Position numbers and translations under genes: made by a program
The notes under the pieces: generated by a model
Seen by the model: only the letters and a program-made list of their open reading frames with translations
Databases searched by the model: none
Told to the model about the DNA's origin: nothing
Shown here: piece by piece, positions 32,757-43,092 of the stretch
Layout of the letters: every line of letters starts with the position of its first letter
How positions within the stretch are numbered: position 1 is the stretch's first letter
DNA from: Massospora cicadina
Taxonomy: Eukaryota; Entomophthoromycota; Entomophthoromycetes; Entomophthorales; Entomophthoraceae
Length of the DNA stretch: 64,000 nt
Reading direction: 5' to 3'
Assembly: GCA_022478985.1 (NCBI GenBank)
Contig: JAKSZP010004218.1
Location: 1 to 64,000 of the forward strand

Positions 32757-33872
32757 CTATCTCTTGTTGCCTGCGGGAACGCCATTATGGGGAGGAGGAG
32801 GGAATGTGTAAAGGGGCCATAACCACAATTGAACACGCGTGGAGGAAAGGGTCTGATTTGATGAACCAAACTGGGAACCAGGAGGAGACCAGCTGATGGT
32901 GATGTGGTGGGAGATACCCAAACATCCACGCTTGAAAGTGGTCCACCAAATGAGATCAGAATCTGTGGACAGCTTCAGGGAGGGTGGGGGTGGAGCCTGC
33001 GATGGCATCCAAGACAATCGTGTGGATAGTCCACATGGGATTGCGACCACCAGAGCATGGAGGGAGGGTGGAAGAGGGGATACCATGGATATAGCAAACA
33101 TATCTCTTGACAGGCTGAAGGGATGTGTTTGATCCTGGCCAAGCAGACGTTGAACTTTATGCCATATCACTTTAGAGGTAGGGCACTTCTCCAGGCAGTG
33201 GAACAGCGATCCATACTGGCCACACACAACGCAGGATGAGTGTAAAGCGTTAGAGTGCTCAGCCATATGGTACACCCGCCTCAGGCAGCGCCACACATGG
33301 GACTGTATTTGAGGCTGCAACAGAGGGTGGTGTGTGTATTTCCAAATAGTCTTCTGGGTCTCAATGGAATAAGGGATGTCCATTATGTCCAGGTAGTCCA
33401 CCCTGGATAGGACATGGGGCCTTGTGGGGATTAAGCCTTCTTGAATGGGTAACCCCTGTACCTCCTGTGTGAACCGAGGAGAGGGGCGGCCTCTCTGGGA
33501 TGTGTGTCCATTAATATGGATTCTCCACTCAGCGCTCCGCATGGAGAGGAGGCTTCATTTGTAGTGGGTTTTAGTCCCATGAGGACCTGTGGCTGATGGG
33601 TGGGAAGCCAAATATTTCATCAAGGAGTGAGGATGCCATGGATTGTTAAGGCCCAGGGCGCGGGAGAAGTTGGAGTGGGTCGCGCAGGACCAGTGTTGGG
33701 AGGGGAGCATAGGGGCGGTGATGGCCACAATCCAGGTGCCCAGGATCTTGGCAGCATGGGCTTTAAAGTTGAGCAGGCCCATGCCACCATGACTATGAGG
33801 GCCAAACATGACCTCAAGCTGCACTGGTGGTGGGCGGCCTGACCATAGCCACCCTTGTAGAAGGGCATACAT
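32757..33872 (-). pseudogene. LINE II ORF2, C-terminal zinc region
   Basis: 33,872-33,555 (QLEVMFGPHSHGGMGLLNFK: the GG.GL.. motif after LINE RT), then the 261-codon frame 33,542-32,757. This includes RRVYHMAEHSNALHSSCVVC and the zinc-ligand pattern CVVCGQYGSLFHCLEKC (33,233-33,183), similar to zf-RVT domains. The two frames are offset, so a frameshift lies near 33,545-33,555. The region ends ~120 bp before the LINE 3' end. Confidence 0.8.
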
Positions 33873-34678
33873 AGATTTGAAAAACTTGGGGAGAAGGCGA
33901 TTGCGTGGGCTCCAAACCAGACTTTAGAGAGGAGCATAGAGTTGGCTAAAACAACCCTGCCAGTAAGGGAAGTAGGGTGGGCTCTGAGGGAGGCGATGCA
34001 CTTCATCACGTTGTCTAGAATACAACTTCCCTTTACTGCTGAGGCATACCCGCCTGCCTCCACCCACACACCCAGATGGCGGACAGGCCCTATGGTAGGG
34101 CGTGGCACGAAGGGGAGCACAAGTGGGGCGGTGTGGGGTAGCAGGGAAGGCGAGCACATGTGCGAGCAGATGGGCTGGGCACTGGTCGCTGGGGCCCAGA
34201 AGGTTTGATACCAACCAAGGAGGATGATTTCAGTTTTGGAAGCATTCAGTGCAGCATTACTTACCCAGGAATACTCCTGGATGAGAGCTTCCAGCGCGCG
34301 TGCATCTTGATTATTAGACACCCTGACCACACAATCATCTGCAAACGTCATCACCTTGACTGGGGCTTGGCCTGGTGCATGGACCCCAGTGAGGCGGGCA
34401 TTCACATTTTGAAGTAGTGGGTTAAGGCTGAAGTTATATAAGAGTGGGCTAAGGGGGTCCCTTTGGCGTAGGCCCCTTTGAGGGCGGAATACTTCCGTGA
34501 GGAAGCCAGGGCCACGCAATGCCATTGTTGAAGATTCTGTAAGCAGCATTACCCAGGTGATGAATCGAGGGGGCAAGCGGAATTGGTGGAGGCAGGCCCT
34601 GAGGTATTCCCAGTTTACTCTATTATAGGCCTTCTGTTGGTCCAAAATACAAGTGCCCCAGAGGCCGTGGACTGGCAT
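33620..34678 (-). pseudogene. LINE II ORF2, RT palm and thumb, open for 352 codons
   Basis: The longest LINE frame in the window. Motifs in order: FLDQQKAYNRVNWEYL-type (ILDQQKAYNRVNWEYLRACL, near the start), RGLRQRDPLSPLLYNFSLNP, VMTFADDCVV with the catalytic FADD at 34,345-34,334, NNQDARALEALIQEYS, LNASKTEIILLGW, and the thumb-like LTGRVVLANSMLLSKVW. Polymerase aspartates are intact, so this portion could once have been active. The frame ends when it drifts out of the C-terminal region at ~33,870; the true reading continues in the 33,872-33,555 frame. The start ATG is internal to ORF2 and is not a real start. Confidence 0.85.
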
Positions 34679-34689
34679 GCATTAGCCAC

Positions 34690-35120
34690 AGAGTGCACGT
34701 TGTCCCAAATCGACCTTCTGGGTATAAAACTGAATTGTTCTGGGGAGATGGTGGCAGATGCTACAATCCCTAAACAGTTAGCCATGATTTTAGTTAAAAT
34801 TTTTGTATCCGTGTTAGTTAGAGAAATGGGGCGCCAGTTGGCTAGGTCTAGCTTATCCCCTTTCTTTAAAGAGTGTGATGGTGAAGGCCTCTTGCCCTCC
34901 TGGTAGAAGGCGCGTATCCAGAAGGCTCTGGTTAAGGGAGGCTAGCAGCAGTGGGGATAGATATTTGAAGTACTTCTTATAGAGCTCATACAGAATGCCA
35001 TCAGGGCCTGGGCATTTCTGATTTGGTGCACCGCGGATGGTGGACCAAAGTTCGTTCAGAGTAATCAAATTCATTAATTCCGGGTATCAGGAAACGGTGC
35101 AGATGTGAGTGCTATTGAGA
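34690..35120 (-). pseudogene. LINE II ORF2, RT fingers region
   Basis: MNLITLNELWSTIRGAPNQK and CPGPDGILYELYKKYFK (35,074-34,960), then RLLPGGQEAFTITLFKE (to 34,853). In a shifted frame it continues with WRPISLTNTDTKILTKIM and FIPRRSIWDNVH down to ~34,690. This is the canonical G.DG....FYK / W.P......I..K opening of LINE reverse transcriptases. A frameshift at ~34,853-34,860 separates it from the next segment. Confidence 0.8.
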
Positions 35121-35749
35121 AATTTCGCTATTTTGGCTGGCTGAATTGGATTGGATTGGTACAACTTGGAGTAATACTTTTGTATTTCAATCGCCACTTT
35201 AGCTGGCTTATCCACTATGGAAGTATCTGACCTCTGCACCTGTGTGCAGGCCACGCTCTGGCGCGGTGCAAAGAATTTAAAAAAAATATGTGGAGCATGT
35301 GCCACCCTCTGTAATGTGTTTGGACCTGTACTGAACACAAACCCAATGCTTGTGTTGCCTTTCAAGTGCGTTGAGGTGGGCGGCTGCTTCTGTCCACTTC
35401 TAGCCCCAATCAGGGCTGCAGCCTGTGGCTGAGATGTTGGACTCCAGGTGTGCCAACTCTGCCAGAGCACGCGAGATGATGGCCAATGTAGCTTGTGAGC
35501 GTCAGGAGGAGAGGTGGCAAGCGTGGCAGATGGTATCCTCTTTGAAGGCTGACCATGTGGAAATTGGGTCCACGCAAAACGGTGTAATAAACTCTTTTGC
35601 CAAAGTCACTTATTCCACCCAAGTGGAAAATCCTGGTGACGCAAGTTTGGGTGGGCAGAGTTTGCACCAATGCGGAGCCCTAGCCACTGTGATGGGTAAG
35701 TGGTAGGTTATTGAGACCAGCTGATGGTCAGAAAAATCGATTTTTGATG

Positions 35750-36400
35750 TGTGGAAGTGAGAAATATGAGATCAAAATTTCGCCAGCGTGAGGATAAGGT
35801 TGATGTGGGTCATGGACTTTAATTGGCCATTGTGGACGTGGGGGCGCATCATGTTTTCAAGCAGCAGAGCTTGCTGTGGCAGCGCGTCTAATAACCCAAG
35901 GGAGGCCTTTAGAATGTGAAGTTCTACATGACTCTGGGGGGTGTGGGATGAGGAAGGCCAATGGTCCATGGGTGTGTTTGCCAACAGTTCATGTCGCCAA
36001 CTATGAAAGGGTCAGGGGGTAATGGAAGGGATTTGACTGATGAGAAAAATTCCTGACGCTCTTGTGCACAGGTCAGGGCATAAATGTTGATGATAGTATG
36101 CACCACGTCAGCCCACAAAATTGTAACAACAAGGACTCAGCCATCAAGGAAGGAAACAGATAATAAAAATTTAAATTTTTTTTTCTTAACAAGCACCCCA
36201 CAGTGCTCAGACCAGAAGGATAGGGAAGGGAGGAGCATGGTTTTCCAAGCATCCTCAGAACCTCATGGACAGTGGGACTCCTGGATGGCCAGGATGTCCA
36301 CGGGTAAATTTTTTTGTAAAAAACTCAGTTTCCTAGCCCAGGATGGTGAGGCCTTGAGTCCGGCGATATTCAACATCCCTAAAGTGAAGGCTTCCCCCAT
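35750..36400 (-). pseudogene. LINE II ORF2, endonuclease domain
   Basis: Reading from ATG 36,400: MLNIAGLKA (N motif), DILAIQESHCP (metal-binding E in QES), then a TGA; further on INIYALTCAQERQEFF and PFIVGDMNCWQ (GDMN), THINLIL (~35,810, counterpart of SRIDLI) and FSDHQLVS (~35,735). These are the ordered motifs of the apurinic-like endonuclease that nicks the target to prime reverse transcription. At least one in-frame stop and one frameshift are present. Confidence 0.8.
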
Positions 36401-37800
36401 TGCACTTTAGGTGTGAGGGGTGGGCACCCGGGCCCACCAGCCTCCTCTGGATCCCCACAGGCCTTCACAGCAGTGCAGGTGTTTGCAGCAATGCTATCAG
36501 TAGTTTTGTTAATTTTGGCAGACAGGTTCACGTTGGCTTTTGCCTTCACTTTTTGTTTCCCTGTTGTTGAACAAATTTTTTGTGGTGTGGATGAGTTTGG
36601 TGCACCAACGTTTGGGTCAAAATTTTTTTTTTCAGGTAGGTTGGAGACCAAGTCAGTTTCAATTGGGGCTTGGTTGCAAAGGTCAGGTGAGATTGATTCA
36701 CCCATCAGATCCTCAAATTTGGTGGCCCAATTGGCTTGGGCTTCCCAATCTGATTGGTTGAGGGATTCCTGAGTTGCTTCCACCGTGAAGGTTTCAATGT
36801 CCTCCTGGCGTTGGGAGTGTGGGATAGCGGAGGTGACTTTGGCCGCTTCCTTGGCTGTGGCCCTGCGGGCCTGTTTGGCCTTCTTTTGCTCTTGAGGGGA
36901 GACAGGCTTTACTAGTAAGTAGCAGCCTTGTGCTCCCCATAAGAAGGCCTCTTTGGTACTGGTGGTTGGTTCATAGTGCGCCTCCCCATTGGCCATGGCC
37001 GCTGAGGGGTGCTCCTGGAATGTGATGCCCTCCTTGATGGGGCATTTATGTGCCTTATGGCTGAACGCGTCACAGTGGGTGCAGATGGGGGGTGCGCTGT
37101 CTACGGTTACCCAGAAAGGGTGGGTGGTATGCCCTTTGATACTAACATAAGTGGAGTGCAGGATCTGGGTTAGGTCCTTCTCAATCTCCTCAGTTGGAGT
37201 CAGAACTGCAATGGCTTTGCTAGTGCACAGGTGTGGCATCAGCGTAAAGCGTTGCATCTCAAAGGATTATATTTCGCCATATATGGTGAGACCATCTTTC
37301 AGGTGCTGCTCCAGAATGGCACGCTTGACTGTAGTGGGCAAAAAGTTGAACGTGAGGAAAATTTGGTTGGATTTTGTCCATCTGGTGCACTTGGTTTCGA
37401 AGACCTGCTGCCCTTCAGGGAGGTTGATCACAATGCACACTGCAGCAGCTTTGTCTGCTGACTCTTTTTTTAAAACCAAGATCCAGCCAACTGCGTGACA
37501 TGGAGTGAGGTGCGATGTACACCGCGGTCAGGAAATAAGTGTGTACATCCTCACAAAATTTTTCCCATAAAGCTGTTTGTTGGATATCCAAAAACACCTG
37601 GACTCTGTAATCCACCGATGAGAGTGGTTGAGAGTGTGGCGTGTTGATGTACTGGTTACATCGCGCCTGCCAAGTGAGGATTTCTGGGGAAATAGTAACC
37701 ACCAGTTTATTATTTTTATATAATCTGCCAGTTTCTCTGGGGCGTTTTCAAACGTTGGAGGTCATGGGCCTACCACCTGTGCCTCTTACCTTACTTGCCC
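36379..37800 (-). pseudogene. LINE II ORF1 (Gag-like, zinc knuckle), two or three breaks
   Basis: Three successive frames: 37,702-37,415 (VDYRVQVFLDIQQTALWEKF), 37,479-37,267 (AAAVCIVINLPEGQQVFETK; EQHLKDGLTIYGEI) and 37,257-36,379 (292 codons). The last contains the CX2CX4HX4C knuckle CTHCDAFSHKAHKC near 37,085-37,044 and a basic, A/K-rich segment (QEQKKAKQARRATAKEAAKV). Stops at 37,258-37,266 and frame changes near 37,415-37,480 break it. Expected role, from the family: RNA-binding coat protein of the retrotransposition particle. Its stop (TAG, 36,381-36,379) lies 3' of the ORF2 start ATG (36,400), so the ORFs overlap by 22 nt in different frames. Copies a-f encode relatives of this protein. 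Confidence 0.8.
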
Positions 37801-37927
37801 AACTGCTCCCTGACATGGGCGCAGACTAATCTCATCTGTGAGATTATCAAACTAGATTCAGACTTGAATTGAATAAGTTGAAAAAGTGATTGCAACGAGA
37901 GAGAAAAGTCTCCAAAATAATCTATAT

Positions 37928-38067
37928 TTCTAGATGAGTCTATATTCTTTGTTTTATAACATACTAAATACGTTCATATGTCATCTATATAGTTGATATG
38001 GATTAAATGATTTGACACTCAATCACTCTAAAACAATTGATGCCCTTAGATGAAAAACTATTTAAGT
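37928..38067. other. AT-rich flank
   Basis: Short AT-rich stretch between LINE II and the next SINE; nothing recognised. Confidence 0.5.
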
Positions 38068-38198
38068 AAATGAGGTGGGTCAACCTTGGGAAAAATATAC
38101 CATGTCAAGTTTTTTAGCCTGTGCTGGTTTTGACCCTGTCAAATCAAAATCCAACCTAGAATGGAGCAGGAACCACCCTGCTATGCTACCACTCCTCA
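38068..38198 (-). mobile_element. SINE A copy, nearly full length
   Basis: On the minus strand: AGTGGTAGCATAGCAGGGTG with an A-box-like TAGCATAGCAGG, a B-box-like region GGGTCAAAACC, the body GGTATATTTTTCCC, and the 3' module AAGGTTGACCCACCTCA. Target duplications not clear. Confidence 0.7.
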
Positions 38199-39393
38199 TA
38201 AGAATATTTATATAATTAATATAATTAGTATAGTATTAACTGTATAACCACCAGTTACTTGGCAAAACTATTAATCTATTATATTAATTGAAGTTAAATT
38301 AAGTTGCTTTGATAGAAATAAAAACTTATTAAATCAACCAAACATGTATAACTGTAAGCTAAAATGGCATTTAGATTAATTTTATATATTGTTGGATCTC
38401 ATAAATAAAGTACAAACTGGGCCAACACCCCAAGTATACAAACTGTTTTCATATACATTTGATCATTTGAATAGAGGATCTGAGACATATACCAGATCTG
38501 GTGACATAGATGCACAAAATTTAGCAATGAGCAAAGTGGCCACATATAAAGAATGGAATTGATTTTTAGGAATAAGTTTACCAAAAATGTGACTACTATT
38601 TTATATAGATATACCAATCAAAGTTAGCAGAAACCCCCCAAAATATCACTCAACCCCCAACAAGACTAAAATACTTTATGACAGGGTGGAGGAAGACCAC
38701 ATTATCAATTATAACCTTATAGAAGTGATAGTGCATATAAACAAGCATGTAACCCCCAATAAATGGTCAACAATGTGGCAATTTAAACATCTGTAAGGTG
38801 TGGAAAGTCCAAGTTTACTTTGGTGAGCGCTACACAGTTTCCAAAGAACCGTCTAAGGTACTGAACAAAAAAATTCAAGATGGCCTTAAAAATTCTATTT
38901 AACTAGGGCTTAACCATTTCAGTGGAAACATGTTGGCCACAATGCCCTCCATGCTGCTCAAAATGCTTTCCAGAAACAGAAAACTCAAAAGATTGACAAG
39001 GGAAGTGTTTATTAAATTTAAGGAGAATAGAACAAAATAGGCCAGTACCCTCACAAGTAAGGAAACTGGCTTCAAATAGGGCATGGGGTATTGGAGTTAC
39101 CACACTATCCTTGGGTACTGCAGCTCATGGATTAATCTTTTTCACATGTTTCAGTTTCCTGGATTTACCTTGAGAGTATAGGGTCAGTTCACATATTTTT
39201 GTTTGAACTAAGGTTGAGAGATGGGATGGGCTCACCATGATTGACTGCTCTTCAGTCTAGATTTCCTAAATGGGTTTTATTTTAAAAATTGAGATGCTCT
39301 CCAACCCTGGAGGTCTGGCGCTCAATCAAAAGCAAATTACATAAAAATTGGAAAGGGATCTTGGGAGACAACAGTATGAAGGTAAAATTGGGA
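38199..39393. other. AT-rich gene-free stretch
   Basis: No domain or element recognised. Overlapping minus-strand frames at 38,399-38,617 and 38,899-39,103 are short, hydrophobic and unsupported. Confidence 0.5.
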
Positions 39394-39444
39394 TTATAAT
39401 GGTGCATCCCCCTTTAGGTTGGGACCACCTAGTGCTAAAAATGG
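39394..39444 (+). mobile_element. Z micro-insertion 4 (51 bp)
   Basis: CCCCTTTAGGTTGGGACCAC, then TAGTGCTAAAAATGG: the Z tail in plus orientation. Flanked by AATTGGGA at 39,386-39,393 and 39,445-39,452 (8 bp, possibly longer before decay). Same length as Z insertion 2. Confidence 0.65.
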
Positions 39445-40849
39445 AATTGGGAACAAAATTTTCAGTATTCCTTGGCAAAATTAAATTATTGTATCTAGTA
39501 CATTATAAAATAAGTGCTGGCAAAATTTTAAGGTTTTGGGAAAATGGCAGTTGTATTGGATGACTTACCTAGAATACTTTCACCATTTTTGTAGTATAAT
39601 AGAGGGATTTATATACACAAATTTTAATCCTTTCGTTATATAAAATACTAAACAGTTTGGGGGTTGAAGTGGGAGCAACTTTTGGAGTTTTATTAATTTT
39701 TTTGGCCTTTTCTACCTGGAAAAGGGATATTAGGCACCATCTGGTTTATTGTCCTTTGCGGGAAGTCTAATAAAGCTGAGTAATTAAAATGGTCAAGCAC
39801 TGAAGCCCAGATTACCCATATAATAACTACCTGGTATGCATCAAACCTAAAGCGGGCAGTAGCCACCATTACTTAATATATGTTGTCTTCAAAAAGTACT
39901 GGTTCATAATAATATTACTTCTCTTAAGTAGATAAGCCCTGAATATACACCCTATAAAAAACTTTTCACTGAAAATATGTTTAAAAATTAATTTACCTCT
40001 GATCTTTCAAATAAGCTTACCATATATGGGTTGTTCACATACTAATTACAGTCAAAAATCTGATCCATGAGAATTCCCATTATAGAAGGCTAGTATTTAA
40101 GATGATCAGGACATTTCCAATCAATTTGTGAGGATCACTAAGCTATTACTCCTTACTGAGTCGTTATAAGGCCAAATGGCTGGCCTTTATACTTAGGACA
40201 ATCACCTAACGTCATGTGATGCCCTGATACTTATATTTTCTTGGCCAGTAAACCAGTTGTTGCTATAATTATGGCTATCATTGGAAATTTGCAATAAGAA
40301 TTAGTTAACAGAATAATAAATTAGAAGCATCCTTTTCAAGAAGAGGGGAATATATTCAAACTTTCTAATAAAACGGTCAGGGTTTCCAAAGACCCAGGCG
40401 TAAAGATCAAGATAAATGATTAAGTATTCTCCTAAGAAAAGAAACTACTTAATTGATGATATGAGAAATATATATAGGAAAGAAGTATATATTTCTTTAG
40501 GAATATTTTGCTAAGCTCATCCACAACACGATCTACATTTGATTTGTTCTGAATTTTAGTGGCATATTACAATCTTTTTGAAGTAGAGGTATTCAATTGC
40601 TTAATTTTGGGTTTAGACTCTGACAGCAGGGGTGGTAAATTCTTTGGATTGGGTTCAAACCCAACAGCAGAGGCAATTGAATTTTTATATTAGGACAAAT
40701 ACAACAATCCTCTCCTGTTTTTTCCACCTAAATAGAACTGACATTTCCTCCCTCCTCCTCTCTATTGTTTTTCATTTTTTATATCATAATAAAGATAAGG
40801 AGTATAAAAAGGCTAACACTTTAAGTGTAATTCAAAGTTATTGGTAGAT
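39445..40849. other. AT-rich, unassigned
   Basis: Around 39,735 the string CACCATCTGGTTTATTGTCC resembles the start of the gypsy leader at 20,299 (CACCATCTGGTCTATTGTCT), so a degraded LTR/leader junction may lie here. No other feature recognised. Confidence 0.3.
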
Positions 40850-41160
40850 GGGTGTTGATAGGTTGAGAAGGTCTTAAGCCAAATACTTTAAATACTCAAT
40901 GACCACTGCCTCCTGAGTTCAATCTTGGTAGATGAACATTAAGTAGGGGACGATTATGACTGTGTTGGCGTTGCACACCAATGCCCCAAACCAAGATAGC
41001 AAATACCAAGGCGATCAATAGAGTTCCTGACCTAGAATATTCTGCACATGGAGGTTTTCTGGGGTTTTTCTCCTTTCATATTACTTTAAATACCCTTAGT
41101 TAGTGAGGTATCATCCCCAGGTCAGCCCACCTCAAGATGTTTAAAATTTAAAATCTAATA
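40850..41160 (+). mobile_element. SINE B copy 2, CpG-decayed
   Basis: Head GGTTGAGAAGGTCTTAAGCC, then the B-box-like TGAGTTCAATCTTGG (40,911-40,925). The body is colinear with SINE B copy 1, with most CpGs turned to TG/CA (GCACACCAATGCCCC versus GCGCGCCAATGCCCC). The 3' module is ATCCCCAGGTCAGCCCACCT (41,112-41,131), then CAAG and an A-rich tail. It extends further 5' than copy 1 and so includes more of the tRNA-like head. Outer limits are approximate. Confidence 0.75.
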
Positions 41161-41830
41161 ACTTAACTAAATTACTAAACAACTTAGTTGTAATGGCAGT
41201 CTATCACCCACACTTATAAAGCATTATTATATGCTTATTCAAGATCACATAATTTAATCAATTTGGTTTAACTTTTAAATTGATAGATAGCTGTTGATAA
41301 GATTAATAAGCAACTGAACTTATTGAGTTATCTATATAACCACCAAACTACATAGCAAAACCATTGGTTTATTAGATCAACCAAAATCCTCTAACCACTC
41401 ATTCAAGATTTTTTATATCTATTTAGTTAACTGAAAACCACCATTAGATTAGCCAGAACCAATTTTATAATCAATTAAATCACTGAACACTCAGCTTAAA
41501 CCATCAGACTTATCCTTTTAACAAGAAGAAACTAATCTTTTAACCATATATTGAACTTATTAAATTAACTAATCACTAACACCTCTCTAAAATTATTGAG
41601 TTTATCTAATTAGCCAATTAACCACCAACTGCTTGGCAAAAATAAATGTACCAAATAAATTATGGTATAGTCACTATATGCTTACTCAAAACTATCAATC
41701 CTATTGAAATACCCAAATAACATAAAGACAGTTAGCTAAAACAATACAATAAGTATGCTACTCTCTTTCTACTTGGCGTAACTTTCCAAGCAAACTATAT
41801 GGAAAACAAAGAAAGTAAATTGTGATTGCC
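41161..41830. other. AT-rich gene-free stretch
   Basis: Repeated use of words such as ATTAGCCA, ACCACCA and AAACCATTG, but no element boundary found. Confidence 0.45.
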
Positions 41831-42167
41831 CAAAGTAGTTTCAATCTAATATCTTCAGATTCTCTGCTTGCTGCTCCAGTGTGGGGCAGTGATGAAACCC
41901 CTGCTGTTTTACGTCCAGCAGGAAAATGCGCTTGGCTGTGTAAGTCCTGGGGAACATCCCCTGTGCATTGATTGGGCTCTTTTTCTGTTTCCAAGTTAGA
42001 AGGTACCAAAGAGGGTGGCTGTACCCCTCATTACCCAGGGTGACCTCGCCCACATGGTAGACAAGCGCTGGGTAACAGCCCTCCCTCTTCTGATCCCTCA
42101 CCCAGTGCCCACAATCACCTCTCCCAAACTTGTATGCCTGATCAGGGAAACTTGCACCAAAATTGCT
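41831..42167 (+). pseudogene. Chromovirus pol C-terminal tail (upstream partner of G2)
   Basis: Colinear with the end of G2 pol at 46.81-47.07 kb: GTACCAAAGAGGGTGGCTGT, GACCTCGCCCACATGGTAGA, CTCCCAAACTTGTATGCCTG. In frame fragments it reads the same tail as VAVPLVTQGDLTHMVDERW. It sits directly before the first direct repeat, as a pol end sits before its 3' LTR, so it is the remains of a second element in tandem with G2. Confidence 0.65.
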
Positions 42168-43092
42168 GAAATGAAGTCATTCAGTTAAAAACGAGTGGAA
42201 ATGAGCCTGATGATTGGAATCCACATAGTCAAAAAGTAATGAAGATTGATTCACTGGCTGGAATCACTGACAGTTTCGATTTGGACAACACCACAATTGT
42301 CAAAATTTAACCCCTTACCAAAATCATTAGGGATGATCCCTGACGTGCAGATAGTAGCACTGGTACCACTGATGAGGGTTCAAAGCTCCCTTCTGGAAGA
42401 TTGGGCGTTGCGGCCAATGCAACACTTTTGACTGAATGAATGGCCCAGCGACCAGGCATGGGTGGGTTGGGCATCCAAAACCTGTTCACAACCAATTGGG
42501 ACCACCCCTACATGGGGTGGCCTTGGGGGATGACCGCTACTTTTCAGGCCAAACACTGTCACACCAACTGTTGGAAATGCAGTCAAAACTCAGTTTGGGC
42601 GTTTGAGGTCGAACTGACAGTGACTCAGCCTTCTGCTGAATTCTTTGATGTCAGTTCCTAGTGAACTTATCTGCCCCATTCCCAAATAATTCGCCAGTTA
42701 GGTCAAACTTGAGGGACCTGATCCTGGCTTGTTTCCTCAACAGTAAACCACTATTTAATCAGTTGCATCGCACTGAGAGATTGATGGTCCATTTTTCTTC
42801 CTTAAATTTTCATTAAAAACCTTTCCCAAAATTTAGTTTTTTATGTTGGGAAATAAACTGCCTTTTCCGCCAACACTCACACAGCCCTCAGGATTAACAG
42901 CCATATTTGTCTGGTATTTTATTATGTGCCTGTATGAGATTCTGGCTCACCAGCAGTTATTGGCGAAACTCCTCTCCAGTTTCATATCCGTCTTACCAGC
43001 AGCAGTGCATTTGGCATTTTGGTTTGCCGTTTGGGTCCTCTGGCACCTAGGCTGGCAGGCTGGTCCATTTTCTAACTTGCTGTTTGCCTGAC
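42168..43092 (+). repeat. ~0.92-kb direct repeat, probable LTR (left)
   Basis: Matches 47,075-48,002. Begins TGAAATGAAGTCA and ends GTTTGCCTGACA, a TG...CA format. Contains AAATAAACTGCC near 42,850, a plausible polyadenylation signal. It follows a pol tail and precedes the protease region of G2, with no gag between, so some internal sequence has been lost. Open frames inside (for example 42,440-42,661) are mirrored exactly in the right copy and look like chance frames in a conserved repeat. It might instead be a segmental duplication, not an LTR. Confidence 0.65.

Larger units (their letters stand above)
32632..37914 (-). mobile_element. LINE copy II, full length (~5.28 kb)
   Basis: Flanked by the 13-bp target duplication AAATAATCTATAT (32,619-32,631 and 37,915-37,927). 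The 5' end reads CTTTTCTCTCTCGTTGCAAT, similar to half-LINE starts. The 3' end has TGTCCCATGGTTGGCCTTCC, then CCACAATAAATTTG and an AT-repeat tail. ORF1 with a zinc knuckle is followed by ORF2 with apurinic-type endonuclease, reverse transcriptase with FADD box, and a C-terminal zinc motif. This is the layout of Tad/L1-type LINEs. It is the youngest and only near-complete LINE here, although both ORFs carry stops or frameshifts. Inserted immediately 5' of half-LINE c at the same target word. Confidence 0.9.

Noticed and set aside
32757..33542. 261-codon frame as an independent zinc-finger protein
   Set aside because: It is the C-terminal zinc region of LINE ORF2, colinear with copy I at 6.47-6.9 kb.
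33620..34678. 352-codon minus-strand frame as a host gene
   Set aside because: Contains LINE RT motifs (RGLRQRDPLSPLL, FADD) and lies inside a LINE with target duplications.
39348..39563. Conserved peptide PPLGWDHLVLK seen in translations at 12.9, 39.4 and 53.4 kb
   Set aside because: It is only the translation of the non-coding Z tail in one frame; strand and frame vary and no longer protein is shared.
42440..42661. 73-codon frame repeated at 47,347-47,568 as a conserved gene
   Set aside because: Conservation comes from the ~0.9-kb direct repeat as a whole; a second frame on the other strand is equally conserved, so coding is not supported.
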